Of a DNA stretch of 64,000 bases, positions 33,701 through 45,701 are shown in pieces; the stretch's first letter is position 1, and every line of letters begins with the position of its first letter. The stretch is from Oscheius tipulae (lineage: Eukaryota; Nematoda; Chromadorea; Rhabditida; Rhabditidae). Location: contig JASJZH010000002.1 in the NCBI GenBank assembly GCA_037178975.1, positions 682,001 to 746,000 of the forward strand, read 5' to 3'. Under the pieces are notes generated by a model. The model saw only the letters and a program-made list of their open reading frames with translations. It was not told the origin of the DNA and made no database searches. The translations under genes and the position numbers were made by a program.

Positions 33701-36700
33701 GTGAGAACAGGGAAGTCATTAGGTCAAGCAAAAGCCCTTTAAGGCATTAGAGCGAGAAAAACATCCGGTTCAGAGTCTCTGTTTCTCTATCTCTCTGGCT
33801 CTCTGTTTCTCTATCTCATTCTGTCTCTCTGTCTCCCTGTCTTTTTTATCTCTCTGTCTGTTTCTCCTTCTGTTTCTCTATCTCTCTGTCGCTCTGACTC
33901 TCTATCTTCGTGTTTTCCTGTCTCCCTGTCTCTCGGAACTTCCTGATCTATCCATGCTAGTCCCTCAAGACTCTCCGAGTTCCGGAATCTGTTACTCCCG
34001 ACACAAGAGTTGCGTGAGGTCATAGTTTTTGACATGTAAGGATCTGTCCCCCAGGAATTCACTCGGTTTTCAGCCTCTCTTATCATAGTCCACAAGCTCT
34101 CCAGGGAGCCACTACTTTCCTGTCCCTGCTCCCACCATCCCTCGAGAATTTAGTCCTTGCATGCCCCCTGACGTTCAGATTTCTCCACCCACTGAATCTT
34201 TCACGAAGGTGCCCTCGTCTCTTGATAGAGCCGAGAGACTCACATGTGTGTGTCCCTGAATAGCAAAGAAAAATCGGGGGCAGGGAGAGAGAGAGACAGA
34301 GAAATGATAGCCCCATTCAAAATTCACATTAATGTCTGATTGAAGCCAGGAATGAATAGAGGACAGGTAGCAGGCAGAGAGCGAGAGAGCAGAGAGAACT
34401 CTGATCCTTGTTCTGCAGTGTAGTCAGCTAAACTCGGAGAGTCAGGTTAGACCAACTGACAGTACAGTGCGGATGACTCTCAGTACTAACAGTTCAGGTA
34501 ACGAACTAGACAGTCACCTCTCTCCTGACAGTCTCTTGCCTAGAAGGGAGAGACAGTAGGTAGTCAACAGACTGTATGGGACAGAGACAGTCAAGAGACA
34601 AATAGTGGTATCAATAGAAACAGGAGAGAGTTAGTCGACTACTGAATACAAAAGGACAGAGCACTGTACGTGACTCTTGCCCTAACTCTATTGTGCAGGA
34701 AAGAGTAAGAATCGAGAGAGTAAGAGATAATTATTGGTATTCTACTGACTTGTACTATTGAAGCTAGACTACAGGAAGACCCCTGTCTCTCGCTCTGACT
34801 CTCATTAGGAAGGGTCATATCTGGTAATCAAGAGTCGCTAATAGTAGTCAGAAGAACTGGAAGTCAAGACTATTCATTTAGAGTATGAGTCAATCTGTCA
34901 AAGGCCTTGTCCAGAAGGACTTCCAGTAATGTGAGTCCAGATACCGGGTCATGAACTAGAGTCACCCCTTGTCATTCCCAGACCATCGCTCTTTTCCCGA
35001 AAGGCTTAGAAGGGCTTACACTCCCAATGCCTGACACCAAACAGACATATATGTAGTTAGCACCCCTTCAGGTACCTTTTGTTAGAGTCCTACGTATTCT
35101 CTCTCCAAAAGAGCGCAACAATTAAGGCCTTGACGCTGTTAGGTTGGCGTGGCGGCAGTAATCCGTGAAATTGGAAAAATTGGAGCCTAGTTGGAAGCCA
35201 TTTTTAGAATTGAACTTGGTTCTGGGATGAGGACTGTCATAATGTTTCATTTGGAGAGACAGAGACGGAGATATTAAAATGACCGTGTTTTACGGATAAG
35301 AAAAGCACAGTACCTCCTTTGGAACTCCTAAAGGGAGTGCGTAGTCTGAATAGAATTTGAGCGAATAGTTTTCTCGAACTCTTGTGAAAAGCTGGTGCCG
35401 ATATGGAACGGGGTAACCGACGAGGTAGACTCATGGTCCTAGGGAAAAGAGTGGGGGAAACTGCAGCTGAGGGGGCGGGGCGCCTGGTCGAGAGAGGGAG
35501 AGACAGGGAGACGGCTCGCGACTTCTGACACTCTTGGGAGACACAAAATGACCATCTTAATAGCCGCCCCGATATGCTCAGAGGAAATGGGATAAACAAG
35601 ACCATAATGGGCTCATGTTAGGGAAGAAGATGGACATGGGATTGGGCGGACGAAAAACAGCAAGGAGGAAGCTGGGAGTGTGCAACGAGAGTAAATGCAA
35701 ATCGGGATAACTCTATCGCATAGAAGAAGTTTGCAGTCTGGTTCCGACGGAGGAGGTATTACTAACTACATCTCTCCTCTCTGTCTCTCTGTATCTCTAT
35801 TTCTGTCTCTCTATCTCTCTCAGTCCAATCCCTCTGTCTCTCTTCCCCCTGCTTCTCTGTTCCTCTATCTCTCGGTTTCTGTGACTCTGTTTTCTCTCTG
35901 TCTATACCTCCCTGTCTCCCTGTCTCTTAATCACTAATATTGTTGGAGTATCCTTGCTAAAACCCCCTCCCACAAGACTTAAATCGGGTTTTAAACGATT
36001 TTTATGCACTAGAAATTATGTACGTGACTGTCCCCAAATAAAAATAACTGACTGATCCTGAATATGCGGGTTCAGAATCAGCTAAATAGCCTTCTTACCT
36101 CCTAGATTCCAACTAAATGGTAGCCAAGGGATATACAAGGAAACAGATATAGTACAATTGACAGTTTCTTGGCTAATACCTTGATCTTTGACTTTTGACT
36201 TGTTCTCTAGATTCTTACAGTCCATTTCAAAAGGTGTCAGTGATAGTCACAGGTATAGTTTCTTAAATAAATACAGCACATGGGCAGTGACTCCAGTTGA
36301 CCACTGATTCTTGTCGAAGAGTCACAGAATCACAGTTGACTTACTGTCTCTCTCCTCATGCCTATCCAGTCCGGAACAGTCTATTGAGCATGAGTCAACT
36401 GGTAAAACACTGTTGCAAAGCAAAGAGTCCATTGGTACCTGTCGCTTTCACCTAGGTTGACTAATGAATCTTGTCACAATACTTTTCAGTTCAAAACACT
36501 CTAGTAAGCATGAATCAAGCATTCCACAAAGTCTATTCGTTCTTGTCCTTGTCTTCCAGACCCTACCTATTCAGTCATCCTCTAAATATATACATCAGAG
36601 TCAACAAAGTCTTAACTGGCTGAGAACAAAGGGTCATTCCTTTTGCGACTCTCATATAATCTCCCCTAGTCATCGTTCGGAATGAACATGTTCATCTGGC

Positions 36701-37739
36701 AATAAGTCCTCCCGTCCCTCAGTCTTTTACGTCTATCATCCGTTATCCCCCTGGGGACCAAAGAATAGACTCTCTGCTTGGAAAAAAGACTAACCTGGAG
36801 AGAAGAGCTTCGATTCGGTGACGGCAACCTTGATGCGGTTGAGTTTTAGTTTCTCCCTCATGCCACCCCATCTCTTCCTGGCTGACTCTCGCTTGAGGAC
36901 GAAGTTCGGGGACCGCAGGGCTGCCATCACGTTCTCCTGGAAACAAACAATTAGTATAGATTCCAGCTGATATTTGTGACAATTGGCGCCTGGTGGCAAG
37001 GGCTCAAAAGGTCTTTACACCCACACAGGGCCTCGCTACGAGAGGCATGACACTCATTGCTGATACTCGCAGAGATAGAGAGCCGCAAAAACAGAGACAG
37101 AGAGACAGGGATCGTAGAAATTAGGCAGAAGACAATAGGCAGTACACAGTGAACAGAGAGACATAATGACATAGATACAGAGAGGCAGAGGATAGAAATA
37201 GAGAGGCAAAGAGAAAGAGAGACATGTTTTCCCAGTAGTCTTACTGTTGCTGTCTAGCTTTGACTCCGGCCTCTTTCTGCCTCTTGCCTCCAGCCTCCCC
37301 TAGTCATTCCTCTACCTTATTCCCAACGTATAAAGTAGCTTCTAAAGCATATTCATTTCCATCTAAACCTTTGCCATCCGTCCTAGAAGACGACGATTTC
37401 GGTATTGTGGAGAATGGCCACCATGGCTAGGAGGACAAAGACGGTGCAGATGCCTCCGATGAAGGCGTAGAACCAAAAACCGCCAAAGGCGCTGAGAATC
37501 TCGTCGAAGAAGTCCTGTTTTTCTTCGTCAGTCTTCGTAAGAGCAGGAGCAGTAGGAGCCACTTCGACGGTCGACTGATCTGCATTCATCCCAGGCGTCG
37601 TCTTTCCCTTGGGCTGCGCGGAACTGCGACTGGGGAAACGGCTTCTTTTCGCGAATTTGCGCCGATTCGTTGTCCAAATGTCCACCGTGTGTTCCGTCGT
37701 CGGAGCCATCTCTAACTTGTCCACGTCCGTCGTCGTACA

Positions 37740-37777
<38 letters not shown>

Positions 37778-38007
37778 CAAGCGGTTTAATGTAACAGAAC
37801 TCTACCCTTTGCACCCTGTCCTGCTCTTCAAATCAGAGCTGAACAAACAGTCGGACATGCGGACAATGAAGAGATCAATCCCACCTTCAAAGAGCTTTTC
37901 TTCCTCGGCGGCACATCTCCGAGACTACAGTTGCTGATCTTCTTCTGCGGCTTGTCCACATCCAACGAGAGCTTCTTGCACATTTCTGCCGTCAGCAGGT
38001 CAGACAT
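27725..38007 (-). CDS. RGS-domain protein (regulator of G-protein signalling)
   Basis: The protein has 263 residues in six exons: 38007-37885, 36936-36795, 30319-30247, 28719-28609, 28113-27879 and 27832-27725. All phases agree. TTTCCAG lies directly before the ATG. The RGS box spans the last three exons: EWQVAFDNLIFDDDGREAFM, SEYSEENILFWWAAEQL, FIATESPLAINIDHDTR, IFEKAQAHVYRLMEK, then DCFSRFVHTTNY. It should speed GTP hydrolysis by G-alpha subunits at the membrane. The N-terminal 130 residues are basic (KRWGGMREKLKLNRIKV, ERRRRSAE) and could bind membrane. The 73-nt exon 3 was found by phase match alone and is less sure. Intron 1 holds a small membrane protein gene on the same strand. The 6.5-kb intron 2 holds repeats and a possible plus-strand gene. 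Confidence 0.85.
31094..33707 (+). CDS. Tentative CBM21-like (PP1 glycogen-targeting type) gene inside RGS intron
   Basis: Possible exons on the plus strand: 31094-31129 (MSYGRLAHPDVL, 4 nt after a CTCGCAG acceptor), 31177-31239 (YYLAPELFTLFTGRREG), 31757-31960, 32562-32800 (LTSDSDNKISIEKK) and 33540-33707 ending QPVFACFISI, then TDGKNYWGSNYDDGH. The last piece resembles the C-terminal end of CBM21 (aliphatic strand, then yWDNN-g-NY) of PPP1R3 subunits, and SIEKKAHF resembles its FEKxV strand. The middle exons do not join cleanly in phase, so the gene may be incomplete, decayed or mis-modelled. Read this as a lead, not a call. Confidence 0.3.
32288..32402 (+). repeat. Tandem duplication, two units of about 57 bp
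   Basis: GTCTTGTAAGTGATCACTTG then ACTATCAGTCTAG is followed by GTTCTTATAAGGTGACCGCT then TGACTACCAGTCTAG. The two units run head to tail with about 75 percent identity. Confidence 0.6.
33160..33320 (+). repeat. Imperfect repeats of about 40 bp
   Basis: Four units share GAACAG/ACTGGGTAGTC, then a variable block, then TACAGAGACAG. An example of how the GACAGA arrays grade into longer-period repeats. Confidence 0.5.
33425..33462 (+). repeat. 38-bp identical copy of RGS exon 1, inverted
   Basis: Bases 33425-33462 equal the reverse complement of 37912-37949 (codons for QKKISNCSLGDV in RGS exon 1) without mismatch. Flanks are unrelated. The copy lies in RGS intron 2, opposite in orientation, and keeps an open frame there. 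Confidence 0.8.
33775..33945. repeat. Degenerate TCTCTGTC array
   Basis: Pyrimidine-rich on the plus strand, about 170 bp of TCTCTGTCTC-like words within RGS intron 2. Confidence 0.8.
37383..37709 (-). CDS. Small single-pass membrane protein nested in RGS intron 1
   Basis: A single exon of 108 codons beginning MAPTTEHTVDIW. The N-terminal half is basic and Ser/Thr/Pro-rich (NRRKFAKRSRFPSRSS), then there is an acidic patch (KTDEEKQDFFDE) and one transmembrane segment near residues 76-100 (FWFYAFIGGICTVFVLLAMV), ending AILHNTEIVVF. No signal peptide was seen, so N-in or tail-anchor-like topology is possible. It lies on the same strand as RGS. A (TC)n run begins 35 nt upstream of the ATG, probably in its promoter or leader. 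The family is unknown. The frame and membrane segment are clear; the start is less so. Confidence 0.55.
   Translation of the reverse strand: MAPTTEHTVDIWTTNRRKFAKRSRFPSRSSAQPKGKTTPGMNADQSTVEVAPTAPALTKTDEEKQDFFDEILSAFGGFWFYAFIGGICTVFVLLAMVAILHNTEIVVF
37745..37775 (+). repeat. (TC)n dinucleotide run
   Basis: About 15 perfect CT units directly upstream of the nested membrane-protein gene. Confidence 0.9.
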
Positions 38008-40121
38008 CTGGAAATAGACTCATGTGGAGGTTGGATCCGGATAAAGATAGAGAGCGAACCAGAAGAAGGAAAGAAGACGTGGGCAGATCCCACAGAGAGG
38101 GCTTATCAGTCCGAAAACAGACTCTTAATTTCCAGCTGAAGATGACGCTGAGATGAGAGTAAACAGAGTGACTCTCTTAATTTCCTCCTTCGCCCTCGCT
38201 TTTAGGTGCCAAGAATGTTGCCTTTTTGGTGCCAAAAGAGGAGGAGGGAGAGAGAATAGGAATAGGGATTTAACTTGGGTGTTTGGCAAAAATTTCAACG
38301 TGTTCTCTTTATACACTCCGATCCGGTGAGAGACAGAGGCGCAGAGAGACGAAGAGACAGATTGAGGATGCTAACCAGTGAGAGAGTCAGGAACGGTATA
38401 TAGATGAACAGTGTAGACGGTAGCCGTTTCTGTCTCTCTCCCAGGGTATTAGACTGTTTTACACACCGCTCAATGAATGACCGGTACGTTACAGTAATCT
38501 ACGCCACAACTAGCCTCATGTCCCATACTCTCTCCAGTGAATGCAAGACCCTCAACTGTCTCTCACTGGGTAACAGGCAGAGTGTACTGTCCTCCGTTCT
38601 GTACACTGGCTTAACTGGTCTGTCTCTCTGTCGCTCTCACCGGGAGGGCGACAGAGAGACAGACCGCTGAGAGACAGGGCGCTGACTACCATCTGAAACT
38701 GTTCTCTTCTGTTCCTTGGTAGTCAGTCAACGGTAGCTAACCATGTCTCACTGTCTCTCAGTTGACTACCTGACTACTAGAGTACACAGTAGACACTGGA
38801 CGAATACTAAAAGACTACCGATCTAGGGAGGCCATAAAAGGAGACTCTTACAGTATTTTTTGACTAGAGAAGTTTGACTCATCTCTCTCTAGGAGGAACC
38901 AATCATAATTTTGACGGATCACATGGTCATGAGTGCATGATGGAGTAGAGACGGACAGTTGTTCTCTCTCCCTCACTCTCGGTCTCAATTATTACGAAAA
39001 GAAGGAATAAGGGGGGACGTGGTCTGACTGGAAAAAAACTGATGAATAGGGGGAGACGTGCTTAAAAATAGCCTGGACTAGTAGGGCTTACTGGTGGTCA
39101 TTTTTCAAAAAGAGTGCGGGCTTCGACCACAAATTGGGAATGTTTGGAATTTGAAAGGAGGGAGAGACAGAGAGACAGGGAACAGGAAGACAAGGAAAAT
39201 TTGGGTCAAGATCGGAGGAATAAACATGATAAAGTATAGCAAAGGGACACAAGAAGTGTGTGCACAGATGCCCATGTTGCGTGGGAGAGGAAAAAGTGAT
39301 GCGCTATGGGTGGGATTGCAAGGATAGATGAGTATGAGAGCCATAACAGGAGTTGCAGTCGAGTCGAGAGATCAGAAATTGTTTTTGGAAAAACAGAGAG
39401 AGAGAGACAGAGACAGAAAGAGCGCAAGTGTTCAGTCAAGAGGTAGAGTACATATCTGTCGAGCTTCTATAGAACAGACCATGGAACACACAACTTTTCT
39501 GCATTCTCTAGGGTCCGGAAAATAGTCAAGAGTGCAGAGCTACATGAGTCGAGACAGACCAAAAGCGGAGAACATAGGTACGAGCTCATTAGGTCAGTTA
39601 CTTTTCGTGTTCAGTCTAGAGCTACGATCCCGAAAGAGAATGGTATGCCTCAGGTTGAGAGACTACGAACCAGGATCCTTGTTCTCCTCCTCAGTCTATT
39701 AGTCAGAGTGAGGGATGACATAAAGAGAGAACACTGGGTTGGATCCGGTTACAGAGAGTCATGACTCTCTTAGACTCTTTCCAAAGAGAGTGAGAGAGAG
39801 TCAGACTGTTCCCGAAACGTGGAACCATTTCCCCCACTGTTGGAAAAAGAGACAGGGAGGAGGTACCATTTGGCTGCTCCCCGATTTGCATATGGAAAAC
39901 AGTCACGTGGGCGAGGAAGCGACCAGCTAAACGGGAGTGTTAGCCGTCCCGAATGGGACAGGCTATCTTTTTCCCTGGACTACTGTTCTCTAAACGTGAT
40001 CAGTAGCATTGTTATTGCAAGAGTATGGGGGTTAAAAACAAGGGAACTGACTCTCTACATCGGATTATGGAAACTGGAAAACGGGGTGAGAGTGAGGGTC
40101 AAACGACTGTGACAAACATCA

Positions 40122-40292
40122 GTTCTGAGAGACAGAGAGACACAGAAACAGAAAAAAAAGGCAGAGAGACAGAGAGAAAGAGAAGTTTGAAGAGACTGAG
40201 AGACAGAGACAGAGGATCAGAGAGACATAGAGATAGTGAGATAGAAAGACAGAGAAATAGAAAGACATAGAGACAGAGAGACAGAGACACCC
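40122..40292. repeat. Degenerate GACAGA array
   Basis: 170 bp of GAGAGACAGAGA-type words on the plus strand. Confidence 0.85.
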
Positions 40293-43027
40293 AACTTCTT
40301 CCAAGAACGCCCAATATTAACTCCTGGCACTTCAGAGAACGAGCAGTAGACAAAAACGGGCAGAATGTATATTGAGACTAATCCAGGATCAGTGCGCACA
40401 TGGATTCCAATTAGCGAAAAGTTAACATTTCACATAATCAACAAAGGGAATCATAATAGGATTAAGCCATTTGGGAGGGGCTGGACTTGGATCAAAAGGT
40501 CGAGTCTATTTAGGAGTGGTCGAGCGGAAGTGGTGGTGGTCCTTGAGGTTGGGACAGTGAGCAGACTTCTGGAAGGAAGACGTCTCTCTAGAGACGAGAA
40601 GATGGTTGAGCAGAGATAAAGAAAAATCTCGAGAGTTGGCGGTCAAGCGGAAAATGAGCTTCGGAGCGTAATGAGAGATACTGATAATTACCCTCTCTCT
40701 CTGTCTCTCATTAGAAGTTGACTCATTAGGGTTATATACAAGGAATATGGAAACAGACACTGGAAGACGTAAGGGTGTCGTGGAGAGGTTGCTAAGTGGG
40801 AGGCATAAATAGGTTCCGGGGGATGTGAGACTAATGAGAGGAGACCAACAGATTGGTCTTCATGTTTCTGTCTCTCTGTCACTCTTGGCTTACGTTCGAA
40901 TAATCAGCTTTGACAAAGAGTCATCTGTAAAGAGGGGATCTTTGCTCTCATCCTTTATCGCATCAGAGATTTTCTCCAAGCGGAATAGCTTATTCTCTCA
41001 GAGCATGAGTCTGAAGCCAGTCAAAGAAAGAGAGAGGAGAGAGAGAGAGAGAAAACGAGGCAAAAGTTTAATAACTGCCCATGCAACGTTCGTCCTGATG
41101 GCTGTAGAAAAAAAAGTTTATGACCGGGTCTGGAGGTGTGAGACGCGGGAGAGAACTTCACGGCTTATAGCATTACGTAAACGAAATATAGAATGGTCTC
41201 CTCTGGGAGAAGAAACCGGAAATTGTGCGTGAATCGAGTAAAAGAATCTATTATTTGTAAAGAAGGGTTGTTGATGGAACATTCTTCAAAAATTCTGAAT
41301 CTTAATCACATTCCCACGTTCCTCACACGTCATGTTTTTGGACAAGAGGCTCTGAGACTCTCCGAAATACTACGGATTTCTCATTTAGTGTTCGAGGGCA
41401 AACCATAAGTTTAGACTATAAGCTGTCAGCTCTGCAGCTACAAAGAGTGAGCAGAGAGACAGTGAGACAAAGAGGCATAGATACAGAGAGAGAGAGAGAC
41501 AGAAAGAGGATGGATGCTAAACAATAATTTGTGAAACTTGAAATGAAAACAAGGAACAGGACAATTTTTAGCGTCCTCGGGAACCTAAGCGTCTGCAAAA
41601 CATACTTCTTTCACTTACCGGGATGGAATCCTTCAATGGACTACTGGTTGACATACTTTTTTGGCGTTCAAACGTCACCGAGGGTTGTTGGCTCGATCCT
41701 CGCGGGTGAAAACCTTTTTAGTTTCACGTTTTCTAGCAGTATTTCAGTGGATTGAACGCGATTCCAACATGCTTTTTAGCATTTAGAACTCGGAAAACGG
41801 GTTTCTCGCTTCGTCAGAGATAGGGAACAGAGTGACTAGGAAAAACCAGACAAGTACTGCTGAATGGGTTCTGCCAGGAAACAAAGAGACTAGTCCACTA
41901 CATGACTTCTGAGTGAGACCGATTGGTGGGCCTGGGTACAAGGACGACTGGAGGTGAGTTTCTCTAACGCTCCCCCGAGTCTGTCTGATTGCACTATAAC
42001 CATTCTGAATAAACTGGGAATTCGCTTAGAAGAAGTACATTGATGGCGGCCTCCAGGGAAGAAGAAGAAGAAAAGGGCTCGTGTGCGGAGGTCAATCAGC
42101 AAATGGTCCTGCATATATTCAGACTGGATTATACCGCGATTCGGCCTAGCGCTTGAGGCTTTTAATTGTCTTAAGTTGGCTGAGGATGTCCAGACATGTA
42201 CACAGGGCTCTTGAAGGGAGACTGAAGTGCATCGGAGGTCTGAGTGGGTGGGCACTGGACAGAGGATAGAGACAGAGATAGAGACAGAGACAGAGAGGAT
42301 GCAAATGTGAATAAGAGCTGTGAGGGGGTGGCCGCTATGAACAATGAACCCGATCACAGAGATTTGAGTCCCAAATCGTATTATATATCTCTCTCTCCAT
42401 GTAGAGAGTTCTGTTTTTGGAATTGGGAGGAGATGATGCGCTGACGCGAAACTGGAGCTCATGCCAGGAAATCGTCAAATGTCAGGGAGCCTAATTGGCA
42501 CAGTGGAAGAGAGAGAGGGAGGGACAGAGATTCTCATCTTGCAGACACGTCCAAGATGAAAGTGTTCCTGGCTCAGAGACAGAGACAGGACTTCTGTTTC
42601 AAACTGCGATAACAGGGTGTCTTGATGACAAAACCAGAGGTAAGGGTGATAAAACTTTTGTAAACAGAGGAACAGAGATAGAGACAAGGACTGAGAGGAT
42701 GAAAATCAAAAAATCGCCGCTCATATCTGCTTAGCAGGAAACCCTTCTATCCCATAAGCTCAGGTATGACGCGATCATGACAGGAAATCTCTGCAGAAAG
42801 TAGTAAGTAATGGTCGGAACTCATAATGGGCTGACGTCGGTCGAGAGTGTGTTCTGACTGTTTTTGCAAAAAGCTGGCTGGCTGGCCGGAGAGACTGGGA
42901 GCTATTCTATAAACACACGCTTCCTCCTCAAAATAGCCCCCAGGCCAAGATGGAAGGCAAGAGGAGACAACAACATAGTTAAAAAGAGAAGTACTACCTG
43001 GTTAAGTGTTTTGGTTGGATTTGGAGG

Positions 43028-43262
43028 GATAAAGAGACAGAGACAAAGAGACAGATGGAGAGGTAGAGAGACACGAAAGCATAGAAGAAGAAGCAGAGAG
43101 GTACGTAGACAGAGAGCCAAGGAGACAGACAACAGATAGAGACACAGAGAGACAGAGAAACAGATAAACAGGGAAACCGAGAAACAGAGAAACAGTGTAG
43201 AGGTAGACAAAGAGGCAAGGAGGCATAGAAATAGAGGGCAGAGAGACAGGGAGCAGGCAGAG
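43028..43262. repeat. Degenerate GACAGA array, longest in window
   Basis: About 235 bp, almost pure purine on the plus strand, with GACAGA as the commonest word. Confidence 0.85.
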
Positions 43263-44103
43263 AACTGGTCCAGTGACAAATTTTCAGATCAAAGGAGGTT
43301 CTTCGAATCTAGTCATTCCGAAAATATGAGAGAGCAGGCGGTCGAGCCGAAAGAATTCATCAAATTTTTGAACTCTTGTGGTCCCCTTATTCTGCAGAAT
43401 GTTGTCATAGGGACAGAGAAAAAGAGAAAGAGACGCATTCCTAGACCACATTCCAATGTCAGGGATCTATATTTTTTTTTAGAGACAGACAAAGATCAGG
43501 TCGCGAGGACATGTGTCCTCCCAACCTCTAGCCTTATAACTCGAATCAGTTACGCAAGCAATAGCCTCTCCTACAAAACGTGCCTCTTTCTAGCTATTTT
43601 TGCAGCGAGGGATTAGGATTAGTCCTACTCCCAGCATCCAATTTAGAAGTCCTGCTCATTGAACTCGGACCGCCACAGAACAATGGGATCTTTCCGGCTT
43701 CCTTTGCATTGTCAGTCATTGACTCATAATGGGGATGTGAACAGAGAGACAGAGACCACTGCCTACTCAAGGAGGATAGGAAGCTGGCTATTTACGGCCT
43801 GGGGGGACAAGCCTTGGGAAGGAGTTTAGGATGTAAGTGCAAGAGGCTTCGGCAGATATGGGAACAACTCAATTCGGGAGAGGGAATCCCTAAGAATAAC
43901 AGAGCTTGGGGATACAGAGGAAATGTCAAAACAGCCAAGAGAGACATGTAGTGCGAAGTACGAGATGGAACCCGTGGGCCCCGACCACCTGGCCACTTGG
44001 CACAATACATCAAATTGGAAGGAGATGGGGGAAGCAACTGACACATCAAAGGAATCTGAAATGGACAGCAGAGAGACCGAGAGACAGAGAGACAATGTCA
44101 TCG

Positions 44104-44800
44104 AGTAACCCTCCCCCAGTCCAGTAAGTAAGGTAGCGTATCTGAACCATTGGCATTCCTTGATCCTTGCAATGGCTAACCCGAACAGATTGAACGACTT
44201 TCAGCTTGTAAAGGTCCTCAACGATCTGTAGACACTGGAACCCTTAACATTCCGGAGAAAGTTCGCTCTGCTCGATCTCCTTCCTCAGCGTCTTTAGATA
44301 CTTGCCAGTCATCGTCGCAAACATACAGCTGTAGTCGAGCATCTGTCCATGCTCAGAGACTCACGAATAGCGTTTGGTCTGGCCCGTCTCGTTGGCCTCC
44401 ATGTTTAGCCGAGCTTCAGTATCGAAAGAACTTCAGTATCGGCTAGATGACCCCTTCGTCTCCTTCTAGGTGGCCTCAAGGCTCCACTTCTCATGTTCGA
44501 CCATCTTAGGGGCTCTCGGGCCGAGATGAGGTTGCCCTGGTGTTCCTGTCCGCTTGGTCCGCGATTTGTTGTACAGTAGAGGCGAAATGTCCAGTGGTAG
44601 AGCAGGAGACGAGCCTCCAGAGAGTACAGTAGTCCACTAATGGTGTTAGATTATCCTTGACAAGAATTGACAAGTTAACAGATCCCAGTTTCCAATGGAA
44701 ATTGACAAAGTTGTTATTATTGTTTTGTAGTTCTAATTGGTTCTACTTCAAGCTAGCAACAGAGACGGAGAGACAGAGAGAGACAGAGTGACAGTCAGGC
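44104..44800 (-). mobile_element. Repeat unit with degenerate coding core between GACAGA arrays
   Basis: The left end (CCAGTCCAGTAAGTAAGGTAGC) follows a GACAGA array. The right end (GATTATCCTTGACAAG, then GTTAACAGATC, then TTGACAAAGTTGTT) precedes another. Both ends recur at 55776-55950 with the core missing, and the right end recurs at 46990-47120. The core on the minus strand reads as decayed coding sequence (MEANETGQTKRYS, then a stop, MLDYSCMFATMTGKYLKTLR and so on), related to 25800-25965. It looks like a mobile or multi-copy element now degenerate. Confidence 0.45.
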
Positions 44801-44916
44801 AGAGGGACAGAGAGACAGATGGTCGTGAGGAATAGAGAGCAAGATTATCTCCAAAGAAGCACGTTGCAATTAGGTGTCCTTCTCTCCAGACTGACAGCTA
44901 GTAGACGTCAGATCTG

Positions 44917-45392
44917 TTTGTGACACAATTGGAACGCTTCTGGCTAAATCTCTGCCAAAAGAAGGAGCTGCCGGAAAGACGCTTGCGCCCACTGGAGACC
45001 CCTTTCGGGCGACAATTAACTTGTCGGCGAGCCTCTCAGAGCAAGCATTTGATAGACATTGGAACAATGGGAAGTGGACGTCGGGAATTGGAAACAAGCG
45101 GAACCAGCAGTTTGATGTAAAGACCTCTCTTCTCAGTTTTGAGGAATCTTTGAGGAAGATTGATCATATCTTAGCGGCAAGCCAAACAGTGTTCTCATTT
45201 GTCGTGATGGTGAATCGGGCTGTAGACGCGAGACAGAGAGAGTCACTGACTTTTTTCCCCTGGCAACAATGTTCTGCCTGTCACGGTCAGTGTCTTCTCG
45301 GAAAAACTGAAACTCCGTCTCTGTGTGACTATAAACATCGCACCCTGTTCGATCATCGATCCCCGTACTGCTTCATCAGTTTTTGTCCTTAA
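44917..45392 (+). other. Open frame of about 158 codons, unidentified
   Basis: After an acceptor-like GACGTCAG the frame is open to a stop at 45392 and has a protein-like composition for its first 95 codons (SASLSEQAFDRHWNNGKW, KTSLLSFEESLRKIDHILAA). No ATG was found near its start and no family was recognised. It could be an exon of an unmodelled gene or part of the neighbouring repeat unit. Confidence 0.25.
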
Positions 45393-45595
45393 TTTATGTT
45401 CCCTCCTCCAGGGTCAGTCGCAAATTTTGAATCTCGTTTCAGCCTGTCACTGTGACACGCCCCCACTCTGTCGCTTGCGCACTCTCCTTCCTCGAACAAT
45501 CTGCTATCTTTTCGCCCGAAAAATGACCATCAGCCGATTGCAGCTGACCCTCTTTTTCACTTCTTCTCTTTTTTTGACAAAAACTTTTCAGAGTT

Positions 45596-45660
45596 ATGGG
45601 AAAGAAGAAAGCTATCCGAATTGTCGCACCAGACAGACCACTCCGACCAGGCAGGGTAAG

Positions 45661-45701
<41 letters not shown>

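Larger units (their letters stand above)
29600..36700. repeat. AGTCAAG/CTTGACT-rich degenerate repeat zone
   Basis: Most of RGS introns 2 and 3 is made of loosely repeated words (AGTCAAGAG, GAGAGTCAGT, ACAGAGACAG and complements) with imperfect short-period repetition. Little of it looks coding, apart from the tentative CBM21-like exons. Confidence 0.5.
38008..43990. other. Long intergenic region rich in GACAGA arrays
   Basis: Upstream flank of RGS. It contains degenerate GAGAGACAGA arrays at about 39155-39190, 40122-40292, 41455-41510 and 43028-43262. Open frames here (for example 41890-42462 on the minus strand) are mostly translations of simple sequence. No supported gene was seen in nearly 6 kb. 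Confidence 0.5.

Noticed and set aside
35237-35605. 122-codon minus-strand frame in RGS intron 2
   Set aside because: Arg/Ser/Leu-rich translation of repetitive DNA with no splice support or recognisable motif.
41890-42462. 190-codon open frame on the minus strand
   Set aside because: Much of it translates simple CT/GA sequence (SVSVSISVSI, FFFFFF). No splice sites, signal or family pattern; a purine-rich strand suppresses stops by composition.
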